A stretch of DNA of 64,000 nt from Cervus elaphus (Eukaryota; Chordata; Mammalia; Artiodactyla; Cervidae): positions 40,816,001 through 40,880,000 of the forward strand of contig NC_057831.1 of NCBI RefSeq assembly GCF_910594005.1. The letters run 5' to 3'. The notes under the pieces are model-generated. The model was not told the DNA's origin, ran no database searches, and was given only the letters and a program-made list of their open reading frames with translations. Shown piece by piece: positions 44,293 through 55,989 of the stretch. Every line of letters begins with the position of its first letter. Within the stretch, counting starts at the first letter, position 1. The position numbers and the translations under genes are program-made.

Positions 44293-45325
44293 TTTTATAA
44301 TTAATGATCCATGTGTGCTTTGACTCATAAAACTAGCACTTTCTATTTGGAAATTATCAAAATATTGGTGTAAGGCAAAAGTATTCCATTCTCACTTTCC
44401 TGTCTTCCCTAAACCATCCTGGCATCATCGGACCCTCACTTCTTTCTTTGGAGAGAAATGACTTAACTGATGGGTAAATATGAAAAGGATAACTTCCCTG
44501 TTCTGCTTAATTTCTCTCCGTTTTCACTCTGGAAGCAAACTGCCCAATGAGAGCAGGTCTCTCCTGTGCTCCTCCAAGCCTAAGTCTCCCCAGGCAGCAC
44601 CACCCTACCCAGGCTATGTGCGAGGGTCCATCCAGGGCAGCATTGCCTCTGACCGAGAGGTTCCCTAATTCTGGACCAGTCAGCAAGACCACGTGGCTCT
44701 CATACCACGCTGCAGCCTCTGACCTGGTTTCTATCATTAGCAGACCACATTAACATACCACACACCCACTTCTTTGTATTAGTTCTTATTCCTTTAGAAC
44801 AAGGTGTGGGTAAGAGGGAGTGATGCTTATCCTGCTCCTTTCAGAACCTTGAGAGTCAGAGTCAGAAGGGCTGTTGTCAGATACACATGTCAACATCACA
44901 GCAGCCATATTGGTTGTTGACCCAAAGATTGAAACCAGCAAGCCATGTTTGTACCATTTTATTTAAAAACAAGCCTACAATGTTGTATTTCTTTTATCAT
45001 TTTATTTATTCCATACTAAAAAAAGAAAGAAACTGAAAGTAAAAGTTCATACTATCCAAATCACACGTTGAAGTGTTGAAAAGTACTTAAAAATTTATAG
45101 GCAGCAATAACACAGGTTTATGACTAACTCTCAATCTCAGCTTTAGGATGTTTACCCAAATCTCTAAAGTGTCATTCAACTCATCTATTATCCATCTGAT
45201 TTGCACTTACAACAGGCATAAACATTTAGTTAGAATATACTGACAGAACAATATTTGAAAGTCATTTCATTTCTCTAACCTTCAGGTCCTTCATCTATAA
45301 ATATTTTTTTCTCTTCATATATATT
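44293..45325. other. No gene seen
   Basis: Moderately GC-rich pocket at 44,520-44,760 with short open frames on both strands, but no recognised domain. No repeat recognised. Confidence 0.45.
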
Positions 45326-45460
45326 TTTGCAGTTTTTAATTTTATTTTTTGGTCTCACCATACAGCATGTGGGATCCTACTTCCCAGACCAGAAATCAAA
45401 TCCATGGACCCTGCATTTGAAGCATGGAGTCTTAACCACTGGACCACCAGGGAAGTCTCT
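45326..45460 (-). mobile_element. CHR-2 type SINE, antisense
   Basis: Reverse copy: T-rich start, 'accatacagcatgtgggatc', 'cagaaatcaaatccatggac', 'cactggaccaccagggaagt'. Confidence 0.87.
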
Positions 45461-45631
45461 TCTCTTTGCAAATTTGTGGCAAAAATATAATGGGAGTACC
45501 TATCGTAGTGATTTATAAGTAATAAAAATCATTAGGAATTATTATTACTTTTATGAATTTGTATTTCTATTACTCGGGAATTTGATTTTTCTTTTTTTTC
45601 TCAAGGAATCAGGTAACTCTGCTGTATGTAT

Positions 45632-45839
45632 GCAGTGTGTTCAGTCATATCGGACTCTTTGCGACCCCAGACTGTAGCCCGCCAGGCTCCTCTGTCCGTG
45701 GGATTCTCCAGGCAAGAATACTAGAATGGGTTGCCATTCCCTTCTCCAGGGGATTTTACTAAGCCAGAATCAAACTCACATCTCCTGTCTCCTGCACTGA
45801 CAAGCAGGTTCTTTACCACTAGCGCCACCTAGAAAGCCT
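45632..45839 (-). mobile_element. Bov-tA SINE, antisense
   Basis: Reverse copy from 'tgcagtgtgttcagtcatat' to 'tagcgccacctagaaagcc'. Followed 40 bp later by another copy in the same orientation. Confidence 0.93.
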
Positions 45840-45876
45840 AAGGAAATCCTAGGTGCCTTGGGACAGGTGCTCTATA

Positions 45877-46090
45877 GGCTGTGCTGTGCTTAGTCACTCG
45901 TTATGTCCCACTCTTTGCGACCCCGTGGACTGTAGCCCACCAGGCTCCTCTGTTCATGAGGATCCTCCAGGAAAGAATACTGGAGTGGGTTGCCATGCCC
46001 TCCTCCAGGGGATCTTCCCAGCCCAGGTATCGAACCTAGGTCTCCCGCCCTGCAGGCGGATTCTTTACCAGCTGCGCTAACTGGGAAGCC
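45877..46090 (-). mobile_element. Bov-tA SINE, antisense, with target duplication
   Basis: Reverse copy. 'tgctctata' at 45868-45876 recurs at 46091-46099. Confidence 0.94.
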
Positions 46091-46099
46091 TGCTCTATA

Positions 46100-46440
46100 T
46101 GCTATGGACAGTAAACACAAACAAAGAAACATAAACTCATGTTTCCTGTGCTCAAGAAGCTTTTACTTAAAAGAAGAGATGCAAGAAACAGTGGAAGCAA
46201 AAAAAAAAAAAAAGAGAGAGAGAGAGATAATAGGAGAGTGGATTTTGTTCAGTAAGAGTTATAAGGAAAGAGGAGATTAAAGACATGCGAGAATGGGTTC
46301 AATATATAAAAAGATATCTTCGACTTGCATGGATGGAAGGGGCAGGCGGGTAATTTCAGGAAGGCAGACACATGGGCAGAGTCAGACAGGAGCAAACATG
46401 CTGTGAGTGCTCCAGTAGCCAAGCAAGGTGACTTCCTGTC
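46100..46440 (-). mobile_element. L2 LINE relic, antisense
   Basis: 'gtgctcaagaagcttttact' and later 'tttcaggaaggcagacacat', 'gagcaaacatgctgtgag' follow reverse L2 order. Interrupted by a simple repeat at 46,199-46,228. Confidence 0.42.
46199..46228. repeat. (A)n(GA)n simple repeat
   Basis: Sixteen A followed by seven GA units. Confidence 0.93.
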
Positions 46441-46770
46441 CGTTGGCAAGCGGCTCACTAAGCATTGTTCTTCTCTTCAAGGTAACGAGGATGCATACCA
46501 ACATTTCACGTTCGATTTTTGATAATAATCAAAATATGGCAAGCATATGGTTTTTAAAGATCTCTGTAAAAAAGTCTCTTTTGATGATCTTTAGCCAACT
46601 TTTCTAGCTTTCAAAGGAAAAGCAGAGCTAATATGGACCAACTGGTGGTGTGACAGAACAAGAGCAAGTCTAATTTTAAGGTTCAGAATTCTCTCCTACA
46701 AAGTACACTTGTCATCAAGTTAGAAAATATTTGGGGAAGATTATTTTAACTAGGAGACATAGTACATAAA
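46441..46770. other. No gene seen
   Basis: No recognised element. Confidence 0.45.
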
Positions 46771-46990
46771 TGGGCTTCCCCAGTGACTCAGCGGTAAAGA
46801 ATCCACCTGCAATGCAGGAGATACCAGAGACATGGGTTCAATCCCCGGGTCAGGAAGATCCCCTGGAGGAGGAAATGGCAACCCACTCTAGTACTCTTGC
46901 CTGGAGAATTCCAGGGACAGAGGAGCCTGGTGGGCTACATATGGGATCGCACAGAGTCCAACTCAACAGAGGGATTGAGTGCAAGCACAA
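46771..46990 (+). mobile_element. Bov-tA SINE
   Basis: Sense copy 'gggcttccccagtgactcag' to about 'gggattgagtgcaagcac'. Confidence 0.92.
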
Positions 46991-47231
46991 GCATTGCATG
47001 AATGATCCCTAGCCTCGTAAGGATTCCAGGGGAGAGAGAAATCTCTCATTTGTTTACTTTGTTTCAATTTTATGTAATCTTATTTAATCAAAGAGACAAT
47101 GCAGAGGAGGAAATAAAAATGTCATTAACTTTGTTGTACCTCTCTACCTGGGATTTGCTTTTACTCTTTTCCAGCATAGTTATGAATATAGTCAGCACTC
47201 ATCCACATTTTGGAGAAAGTACACAAAGAAG

Positions 47232-47528
47232 GAAATCAGTCCTAAATATTCATTGGAAGGACTGATGCTGAAGCTGAAACTGCAATACTTTGGCCACCTG
47301 ATGCGAAGAATTGACTCATTGGAAAAGACCCTGATGCTGGGAGGGATTGGGGGCAGGAGGAGAAGGGGACAAGAGAACGAGATGGTTGGATGGCATCGTC
47401 GACTCGATGGACATGAGTCTGAGTAAGCTCTGAGGGTTGGTGATGGACAGGGAAGCCTGGCGTGCTGCAGTCCATGGGGTCACAAAGAGTCAGACAGGAC
47501 TGAGCAACTGAACTGAACTGAACTGATG
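47232..47528 (+). mobile_element. BovB LINE 3' end with target duplication
   Basis: Sense 3' tail from 'ggaaatcagtcctaaatatt' to the terminal '(ctgaa)n' run. 'caaagaag' lies at 47224-47231 and 47529-47536, so the 5' truncation is original. Confidence 0.93.
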
Positions 47529-47536
47529 CAAAGAAG

Positions 47537-48806
47537 CAAAGCAAGGAAATGATGGCTAATTAGTCAATTCTTATCCTACATCCCTGTATATATCTGGAAT
47601 TGTACTCCAGCCAATAATGGTACCTCTGTGCCTTTATGATGTAAAACATAAAGCACATCCCAGAGTGAACAAGATAGTACTGCAAGGAAGCACCACTAAT
47701 GACATCATTTATAATGAAATGAATGAAAGTTCTTTAAGAGGAGGTGAGATGGTAAAGATGTCATGGCATAAGATCTCAAGCAATTCCTGTTCACTTCAAA
47801 AATCTCCCTCCTTTCCTAGCCTGAGGAAATTCATTTAAAGGAGCTGACAGATTTTCCTTAAATAATTATTCCAGCACTTAAACTGTTCCCTAAAGAACAG
47901 TCCTTCTGGAATTGTAGTAGGGTGAGATTTGTTTCAGGCAAACATTTCTTAGACTCACCTTAGATAGCCACTGGCAAGAATGCTTCTTATTGTTGTAAAA
48001 TGTGTGCATTTGAAATATATTAGCTAGGCAGGTCAATTTAGAGGTTTACAAAGATTTTGCAACTACAGAATTTCTTTGCTGATTCTGCATCTTCATTGAA
48101 TATGCCTAAAAAATACCAACAAGATGCTAAGCTATTCATTTATTTTATCAGTGATATATTCTAGGAGAGATATATAACAATACTGAAGGCAGTGTACTGT
48201 TCTGATCATTATATTTTTAGTCTAAAATCTTGTTCGGGACCTATAGCTTATGTGCAAATTTGTAATGGAGATATATTTTCTAAAAGATTTTAGCTTTGCA
48301 ACCTCTTTTGTCACAAAGAAAGGCATTCGGGTCATTCCCTCTGTCACTGTGAACATTTTCAATAACAGGAAGGAGTTAATTCTGCTTTTCACTTAGGTAA
48401 TGTTTAAAAGGCTCTGCGAATTTCTCCTTCAATGCACCAGTGATATTTAGGAATTGCTGAATATAGTGAAGACAGATGTGGGATTTGGGTGTTTGTTCAG
48501 GTGCTTCTGGTTTCTAATTATTTTATCATTATCCATTTCCCCCTGTAATTTGTTTAAATTTGGAATCACATCACCAATACATCTCATTGCCGCCAGGTCT
48601 TCAATATTCTCCTGTTTATTCATTAGAGAGTATCTGTTACCAAGTCATTAATAACCATGAATTTACAAAGACATAAAGTCACTCATGTACTTAGTTCTAT
48701 TCAAATAGATGTCTGGAAAAGCACTTATTCCAAATATACTACCTTGACCTTTCTAATCCAGGAACCTTAGAGTATTTCTTCAGTTGTAGAAACTTAGGGG
48801 GAAAAA
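47537..48806. other. No gene seen
   Basis: About 1.3 kb of AT-rich DNA; no recognised transposon or exon. Confidence 0.5.
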
Positions 48807-49013
48807 GGCTTCCCTGGTGGCGCTAGTGGTAAAGAACTTGCCTGCCAATGCAGGAGATGTGGGTTCAATCCCTGGGTGTGGAAGATCCCCTGGAGGGCAT
48901 GGCATTCCACTCCAGTATTCTTGCCTGGAGAATCCCACGGGCAGAGGAACCTTGTGGGCTACCATCCATAGGGTCACAAAGAGTCGGACACAACTGAAGT
49001 GACTTAGCACAGA
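48807..49013 (+). mobile_element. Bov-tA SINE
   Basis: Sense copy 'ggcttccctggtggcgctag' to 'gaagtgacttagcacag', with about 10 bp missing before 'gggcatggcattccac'. Confidence 0.93.
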
Positions 49014-49059
49014 GGAAAGAAAGAAAAACAACCTAGCACTTACAAGGAAGGTTGGAGAG

Positions 49060-49200
49060 AAAAAAACATATGAGTTCTAGCTTCTGAAGTCTGTGGTTGA
49101 TTCCAGTTCTGCTATTTGGTTGCTCAGAAATGAGACAAGTTCCTTAGCCCCTTTGAACAAATGTTTTCACCTATAAAAGTGGTTATTGAAAATAACCTAT
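49060..49200 (+). mobile_element. MIR SINE relic
   Basis: 'tgattccagttctgctattt', 'gacaagttccttagcccctt' and 'gttttcacctataaaagtgg' follow sense MIR. Confidence 0.52.
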
Positions 49201-49454
49201 ACACTATCCGATATGTGGCAGAACCCAGTCTAGTATAAATTGCAACACAAAGTATTCAGAATCAGCATAAGGAAAATTATGTTTTTAGCAGTTCTGCTCT
49301 CAATGTTTAGGAGGCTTTCTACCAGAAGTTTTGTAAGAAGGGAGAGTGAAGCAGTCATTCAAAAATCTGAGTTACAAAAGGGTATGTGCCTTGTCTCAAA
49401 ATTATTCCATGATTCAAAACCACTCTATGATTTTGAAAATCTATGAAGTTGACA

Positions 49455-49590
49455 TTTGATTACCTTGATCTTATGGATGAGGAAACATGTTCAAGAACTT
49501 TGGTGACTTGCATAGAGCACAAAGCCAGCATGTTTCAGGGGTAGCAATTGACCAGTGTGTGTCTGTTTTCAAGGTTCTGTGTCTCCTAGA
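49455..49590 (-). mobile_element. MIR SINE relic, antisense
   Basis: 'cttatggatgaggaaacatg', 'tggtgacttgcatagagcac', 'aaagccagcatgtttcaggg' follow reverse MIR. Confidence 0.48.
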
Positions 49591-51034
49591 CTCAGTATTG
49601 TCCTGCCTCTAGAGCCAAGTTCTACCATTAAGTCACAAAGGAACTCCGTGGAGCTCATTACTTCATGACCTGTAATAGGGACTTTGACTGGATGGGCTTT
49701 CTTTCATATTTGCCTACTCACAGTATCTCTGATTCTTGGTCCCAGACTTTGTCACATACACAGAATGTCCCACATTTCTACTTGAAAGGAACATGGGCAT
49801 ACCTCTCAAAGAGACATTATGTTCCTTCCCTACTATGTAAATGTGTCTCAGTAAAATGCATATATTAGTAATGCTCAGGAAATATTTATTGATAATAGTC
49901 ATAATTTTATGTATTCTAATTTTTCTCCTCAATGCATACAGGCCCAGGAATTACTTCATCTAGGGAAAAAAGGGTTTTTTTTTTCCCCCAATAAATAATC
50001 TTATGCCTACTAAACACCAGTCTTGATGGTTCAAAAGGTCATGATGATAGATAAGAGGTGGAAATCACTTCATAAAGGAAGTGCATCTTGATTGACAAGA
50101 AAGCAGAACAGAAAGAGCGTCATCAAGCCACAGTGAGAACTTTGTGTGTAATTATGAGTCCTAATGTTAGATTACAAGGCATTAGCAATTCAGCTCTAAG
50201 ACAGGGCTTCTTAACATTAAGCTTGCTAACATGGTCTTTAGTGTCCACCTTCAGGATGTCCCCTGGTCAATAGCACACGGTGACCGTGCAGTGAGCCCAG
50301 TGCAGAGAGTCCTGGGCAGTCCTGCGTTACAGCAGGGCGGGTAAGCTTGTGCCATCACTTTGAAAACCAATTTGATCTTAAATACATATCAAGATACTCA
50401 AAACAGCCCATTGTCTTTTCCAGTCATTTTTCTTCTAAGATCCTTTCCTAAGAAAATAATTCAAAAAAAAAAAAACCCAAAAAACAAAAAAAAAATAATT
50501 CAAAATATGTATGCAATTTCACACCCAAAGATTTTATTATAGAATTTGGACAAAATGCAAATAATTTACATGTCTTAAAATCAGGGTAAGTAAATTATAT
50601 TACACACATTTATAGAATATAATGTAGGTATTAAAATATTTATGAAGGATCTAAATCTAATAAAAAAAATTCTGCTCTATTGTTGAATTTAAAGTTACAT
50701 CAAATTTTTTACATGTGGTATTATTAAGTTTAAAGAAACAAATCTATGTGTATAAAAAACTGAAAGTAAATAAGTAAAAATATTACCAGTGGTTATTCTT
50801 TGAATGGTGAGATTATGGATATTTTATTCATATTTTTTCTTTTTGAATATTTATAAACTTCTTACAGTGATTGTTTGTTACTTTTGTAATGAAAAAACAT
50901 TCCCTTTCAGGTTTGATTTCCAATGCTATAATCTTTTCATGCTTAGATGAACTTTAATGACTTATAAATATATGTAAATAAAAAGACTTTATATGTATAT
51001 AAAAACACAAATTGTGTTTGATTGTACCTCAACC
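49591..51034. other. No gene seen; A-rich tract at 50,461-50,500
   Basis: Mostly AT-rich DNA with a degenerate A-run around 50,461-50,500. A GC-richer patch at 50,250-50,350 shows no exon signature. Confidence 0.5.
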
Positions 51035-51255
51035 CAATGGTTCTCAGTATGGTGGGAGGTGATTTTGCCTACTCTTCTTCCCCTCGGGGGATTCAATAGT
51101 TTCTGGAGACACTGGTCGTCTAAGTCTGAGGAGCTACTGGTGTTTAGTACGTAAAGGCCTGGGATGCTACCAATAGCCCTATCTTGCAGAGGACAGCATC
51201 CTCCACAAAAAATCACCCAGCCAATAAATGCCAATAGTGAAGTTGAGAAACCCTG
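51035..51255 (+). mobile_element. MER20 hAT DNA transposon relic
   Basis: Full length for this family (about 220 bp). Starts 'caatggttctcagtatggtg', has 'atagtttctggagacactgg' and 'ggcctgggatgctaccaata', and ends 'agttgagaaaccctg'. Confidence 0.8.
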
Positions 51256-51394
51256 CCTTTGAAACAAAGTGGTTAAAAATTAAATTAGTTCAAGACTATG
51301 ATGGGGAATCTGAGTTTATTACCAGAACCTTTGAATAAACTTGCCTATCTATCACCTATCCATCCATCTACTCACTCCCAGACACAGAGGGTTT

Positions 51395-51599
51395 GTAGAT
51401 AAATGCTCCTCTTATGTGGGGCTTGAAGTTTAGTGAAAGAGAAAGGCAGAGAAATCAAGGGCTTAATGTAGTTTTTAGTGCTAAGATGGAGTGCTTCAGA
51501 ATAACAGAAGTAGGAACTCCACCCAGCTAGGCAGTTCAAAGGAGGTTTTCTAGAAGAGACGGTTGCTCAGTAGAGCTTAAAGAAGGAGTTAATCAGGTC
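51395..51599 (-). mobile_element. L2 LINE relic, antisense, first part
   Basis: 'ggggcttgaagtttagtgaa', 'aaggaggttttctagaagag' and 'tagagcttaaagaaggagtt' follow reverse L2 order up to the SINE. Confidence 0.48.
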
Positions 51600-51810
51600 A
51601 GGTGGTACTAGTGGTAAGGAATTCTCCTGTCAATGCAGAAATCACAAGAAACACAGGTTTGATCCCTGAATCAGGAAGATCTCCTGGAAGAGGAATGGCA
51701 ACCCACTCCCAATGTTCTTGCCTGGAAAACTCCATGGACAGAGGAGCCTAGCAGCTACAGTCCATGGGGACACAGAGTTGGACACGACTGAGCTACTGAG
51801 CACAAATACA
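51600..51810 (+). mobile_element. Bov-tA SINE inside L2
   Basis: Sense copy 'ggtggtactagtggtaagga' to 'gagctactgagcacaaata'. The flanks 'aatcaggtc' and 'aatcagtc' are a diverged duplication. Confidence 0.9.
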
Positions 51811-52640
51811 ATCAGTCGAGGACCAATAATGGGAATTTTATTCTAGAAGGAGGGACAATCATAGAACAGGCAAAGGCATGATGCATGAAATAGCACAGGG
51901 TGCTTGGGAAATAACGAGCTGGATGGTATTGCAAAACAAAAGTGAGGGTGGGGAAGAGGCAGAGAAGCCACAGGGCTGGAGCATCTTTTCTGCCTCAGGA
52001 AGTCAAGAAACATTTTTCAGAGAAGGTAGACTATGATCTAAGAGTTGAAGGTTGAAAAGATGTTTTCAGAAATATGAGGAAGGAAAGGCATTCTAGGAGA
52101 GAGAACAGTATGTACAAAATTATGGAAGCTGGAGACAACACAAAATGCTCAGGAACGTCAGGGTAGACTTGCTGAAACATGAAGTTGAGGAGAAAGAGGA
52201 AAAGAAAAAGGAGAAAAGACCAGAGATGAGATTGAACAGGAAGCATTGAGCATGAGATTGAACAGGAAGGTCTGATCGTGACCTTCGTATCATATCCGAA
52301 GACATAGAGATTTTATTTTATAATTGAAACAGAAGAATCTTGAGCATCAGCTCAGTCACCAGGTCTAGAAAAACTTCCCTCTTGAGAATATGAAGATTGG
52401 AATAAAGTAGGATAGGTGTGGAGTTAAGATGAGACAAGCCATTAAAGATGCAATGAGAAACCCACCGATGCATATTTGTTGTGCCTCCATGATATACTTT
52501 GTCTTTCTCTGGACCCTGTGGAAACACAGGGAAAATTCACTCTATGCTGAGGTAGCATGGTCTCTTCTCCAGCTGGGGAGAAATATAAAGGAACACAAAG
52601 TCAAGACTTGAGGAACGATTACTGTTATCAAGTGTACATT
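51811..52640 (-). mobile_element. L2 LINE relic, antisense, second part
   Basis: Long continuation in the same order: 'ggcattctaggagagagaac', 'agtatgtacaaaattatgga', 'agagattttattttataatt', 'agacaagccattaaagatgc'. With the first part it spans over 1 kb of L2. Confidence 0.5.
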
Positions 52641-52899
52641 GTATGACATACACCAGGACTGACAGAATTCAGATTAAGGAGGAAATGTGGTATTAGAGAG
52701 GGGGAAGGTTTTGCTCTGGGTTGAAATGGGGAAATATGGGTGGCATTTGAATAAGAGAAGGTATTGTAGGAGAAAAGTAAATAATATGAGGCAGGACTTA
52801 GAAACTGGGATCAACAGGAAGCGTTCCTGAATATTTGAAAGGAGGTTATATCAACTGTCAGTGGTTCTCAAGGATGTGCGATGCTGAGTGCTTTGAAGT

Positions 52900-53140
52900 A
52901 TCACTCAGATTCAGCCCAAAGGTCACTTCTGTGAGTCCCTTCTGATATTCCCCGCCTTCTGAACAGTACTGGTCAGGCTTTTCTAATGTCTCTCTATACC
53001 TTGTAAACATTTGAGACCAGGAAAATTTACTAAACCAATTTGTCTGTGTGTAAACCTCTTTAGCCGAAATTATGCCCTTAAGTTCCCAATTACCAACATC
53101 TTCAAGTTTCCAGTACACTGTCTGGTATGCAGATCACTTA
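52900..53140 (+). mobile_element. L2 LINE 3' relic
   Basis: 'gtgagtcccttctgatattc', 'ctctataccttgtaaacatt', 'cttcaagtttccagtacact' and 'gtctggtatgcag' follow L2 3' order, ending at an A-run. Confidence 0.48.
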
Positions 53141-53229
53141 AAAAAAAAAAAACCTTTGTTTCATGGATGATTGAATGAACGATCATGTTTAGTAATAGGT
53201 AACATGGAAGTTAAGAATAAAGGCAGCAA

Positions 53230-53435
53230 TGATACTAACTCTTTAAGTCGTACAAAGTATTTGGTGATAATTTTAAGAAATATCATTTAATTTACTTCTC
53301 ACAATAATTCTATGAGGTAGCTGCTATTATTCACCCCATTTTTGAAAGAGCTAATGTTCAAGGTGGTTATAAATCTTGACCAAGACCATATGGACCAACA
53401 AAATCCAAGCTGTGAACTGACTTCAGGTCTGTCAC
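53230..53435 (-). mobile_element. MIR SINE relic, antisense
   Basis: 'atcatttaatttacttctca', 'caataattctatgaggtagc', 'tattcaccccatttttgaaa' match reverse MIR. Confidence 0.56.
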
Positions 53436-54052
53436 ACTTCAAAGAACATGAAATTACCCACTGTTTATATATTTTCCATTTTCAAGAGAATTCAAACTTA
53501 CGGCAATTTTACTTTAAAAAAATTTTTTTTGTTGATTCAATGTATTTGCCCTCGACCCAAAACACTCAGTATGTTAATAATATAACACCAGGAGGACCAG
53601 TTTACTTTAAAGAGTTGAAATGTGTTTTTGAACAAACCCATAAGATAAGGGTTTATAAACTCAAATGAAAAAAGCAAAATGCCTCCATATCTGAGAGGCA
53701 ATGAAAACTAAACAAAATCAGTAAGCAGGGGGGACACTAACTGTCTAGCCCCAACATTGACTCATTGTGTAACACAATCATGTGGATGGTTTCATTTATA
53801 TTATAGTCATCAAAATTAGCCTAGAAATTGTGAAATTAGGGGAAGGGAAAACATTGCACAAGCACACACATCCTATCTTAAATCACTTGCTAATTTGGCA
53901 GATAACTCCATTAATCCCAAACAAAGGACTAGATATGCACCTACTCAATGAGACCAAAGGGCTCAAAAAACCTAGACAAGTTTCCCAAAGGCAAGATCTC
54001 ATCAACCTGAGATTATTTCTTAATCAGCTCTTTTATTGCCAGCTCTTAGTGT
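53436..54052. other. No gene seen
   Basis: Open plus-strand frames of 108 codons (53,342-53,668) and 90 codons (53,782-54,054) cross this stretch, but the first starts in the MIR relic and neither shows a known domain. Confidence 0.45.
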
Positions 54053-54346
54053 AGGGGTTGGCAAATTATAGCAAAAAGTCAAATTCAGCCTGCTACCTGC
54101 CTTTGACCTTTCAGCTATGTTGTTTTACATTTACAATGGTTAAAAAATAAAAATAAAAGATATTTTATGAAATGAAAATTATGTGAAATCTGGATATGTG
54201 TCCATACATATTTATTGGAAGACAGCCACACCCATTTATTTTATTACCTTTTATGCTACAACAACAAAGTTGAATAGTTATAACAGACCGCATGACCCAC
54301 AAACACTATGATACTTATCATACAAAAAGTTGACTGGCAACTGTTC
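54053..54346. mobile_element. hAT-type (Charlie-like) DNA transposon relic
   Basis: Ends 'aggggttggcaaattatagc' and 'gttgactggcaactgttct' form the typical terminal repeats. Inside are 'tttattggaagacagccaca' and 'caaagttgaatagttataac'. The exact family name is uncertain. Confidence 0.68.
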
Positions 54347-54434
54347 TAGAATAAAGCTCGGCAGGTGCCAAAAATCTCAGTGAAGAAATCATTGCAAACA
54401 TCATGAATTTGGCTTTTTAGATTTATTGCCTAAC

Positions 54435-54487
54435 CAAGTGGTTCTCAAAGTGTGCCCTGGATCCTCAGCATCCATTAGGAAATGCCA
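54435..54487. mobile_element. MER5-type DNA transposon, left part
   Basis: Begins with the terminal motif 'agtggttctcaaagtgtgcc' and 'tcagcatccattaggaaatg', then is cut by the CHR-2 insertion. Confidence 0.6.
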
Positions 54488-54576
54488 ACCCGACTTCTCT
54501 GGTTGGTGTGGTTCCATCTCTGGTCCAGGAATTTCCACATGCCACATGATGCAGCCAAAAAAAAAAAAAAATAAAA
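54488..54576 (+). mobile_element. CHR-2 type SINE inside MER5-type element
   Basis: 'cgacttctctggttggtgtg', 'catctctggtccaggaattt', 'ccacatgccacatgatgcag', A-run. 'gaaatgcca' (54479-54487) and 'gaagtgcca' (54577-54585) form the target duplication with one difference. Confidence 0.85.
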
Positions 54577-54699
54577 GAAGTGCCAGTTCCTAGATGTTAA
54601 CTGAGATCTACTGAATTTGAAAATCTTACGGTGGGGACTAGCAGTCTTTTATTCTAACACATCATCTTGGTGATTCTTATACATGTGAAGTTTGAAAAT
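54577..54699. mobile_element. MER5-type DNA transposon, right part
   Basis: Resumes with 'gatctactgaatttgaaaat', then 'ttggtgattcttatacatgt' and closes at 'gaagtttgaaaa', the expected right end. Confidence 0.6.
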
Positions 54700-54769
54700 G
54701 ATATAATGCAGGAATATGAACATGTTATCCTATCATAAGAAGAAGAAAGGCATATATAGGCTTCTATTT

Positions 54770-54965
54770 GTATCTCAAGCACAGAGCTAGATATTTCACT
54801 TATGTTTAAATTTCCTACAACAATCCTGAAATGTTGGGCTTATTAGTCTCATTTTACAGAAGGAACTCAAGCTCAAGAAGGTTAAGTAACTTGTTCAAAG
54901 TTACTTAATTAGGATTTAAACTCACAGCTTCACTTGCCCTTCACTTTACTCTGCCCTCTCCCTTA
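54770..54965 (-). mobile_element. MIR SINE relic, antisense
   Basis: Good reverse MIR: 'tacaacaatcctgaaatgtt', 'gtctcattttacagaaggaa', 'ctcaagctcaagaaggttaa', 'gtaacttgttcaaagttact'. Confidence 0.66.
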
Positions 54966-55441
54966 TCATGTGTGAGAGAAAGTAACTCCTGAGAACCCTA
55001 GGGAGGGGCCCTGGTTCACCAGCTAGGTTTTAGCATTCTCTTGCTGAATATAAAATGTCGCAGAGTATCAATGTCAGAAAAGACCACTCTCTACCTGTGA
55101 TTAATCAAGATAAAAATTAGACCACTCTAATCATAGCTGAGAAGAGGAAAAGCATGAACTTTGTTTAAACCACAAAAATAACCAAATATCCACTGTCCTA
55201 GCTAATGTAGCTTGGTTTTTGCCAATTACAGTTTCAGCCTCTGTCTAGGGTTTACTACTTGTATGTAAGATTTACTAAGCCAATTACACTGGCTTCTTGA
55301 CTTTATTCAACCCGGAACAAAGCCCTACTTCCTAAATCAGAGTCCCTTAACACAGGTTCAAATCCTATAAGTCCTTTCTAACACTCTGTTTCGAGATGCC
55401 CCATGGTTCTCCATATTGTGTGTTCTTCGCGGAAAAGAATG
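54966..55441. other. No gene seen
   Basis: No recognised element. Confidence 0.5.
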
Positions 55442-55646
55442 TGCTGTGTGCTGAGTCACTTCACTTGTGTCTGACTCTTTGTGACCCCTGACCCGCCAGG
55501 CTCCTCTGTCCGTGGGATTTTCCCAGCAAGAATATTGGAGTGGGCTTCCATTTCCTCCTCCAGTTGATCTTCCCAATTCAGGGATCAAACCTGCAAACCC
55601 ATCCTTCACTGGCAGAAGGGTTCTTTACCCCTAGCACCACTAAATT
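55442..55646 (-). mobile_element. Bov-tA SINE, antisense
   Basis: Reverse copy 'tgctgtgtgctgagtcactt' to 'ttctttacccctagcaccac'. Several bases near 'ctgacccgccagg' are missing. Confidence 0.9.
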
Positions 55647-55989
55647 TTTTGGACCACAGGTGTGTTCCTGGTGACCTTTGGCTGGAAGTCATTGAAATGT
55701 ACAACTCCTCCATCCCCATCCCTCCTCACTAAGATTCCAGCTCTCTGCTTCATGATGGAGTAGGAAATGGGTTCCCAATATAAGCAAAGCTAAAATAAAT
55801 TGAAGTCCCCAAATCCATCAGCATCAAGTACATTGTCAGGTTCAGAGCAATAATTTACAGAGATTGATTATATCTTAAGTGGATTAATGGCCTTTCTAGA
55901 GTCAACCTGATGACAAATAATGACTTCGGGAAACTGACATTTTTCTTTTGAATTACAGTTTATATTCCTATTTTTAGCTTCTAGTCTTT
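55647..55989. other. No gene seen
   Basis: No recognised element. Confidence 0.45.

Noticed and set aside
53342..54054. Small gene from frames of 108 and 90 codons in a row
   Set aside because: The first starts inside a MIR relic and neither has recognisable protein features.
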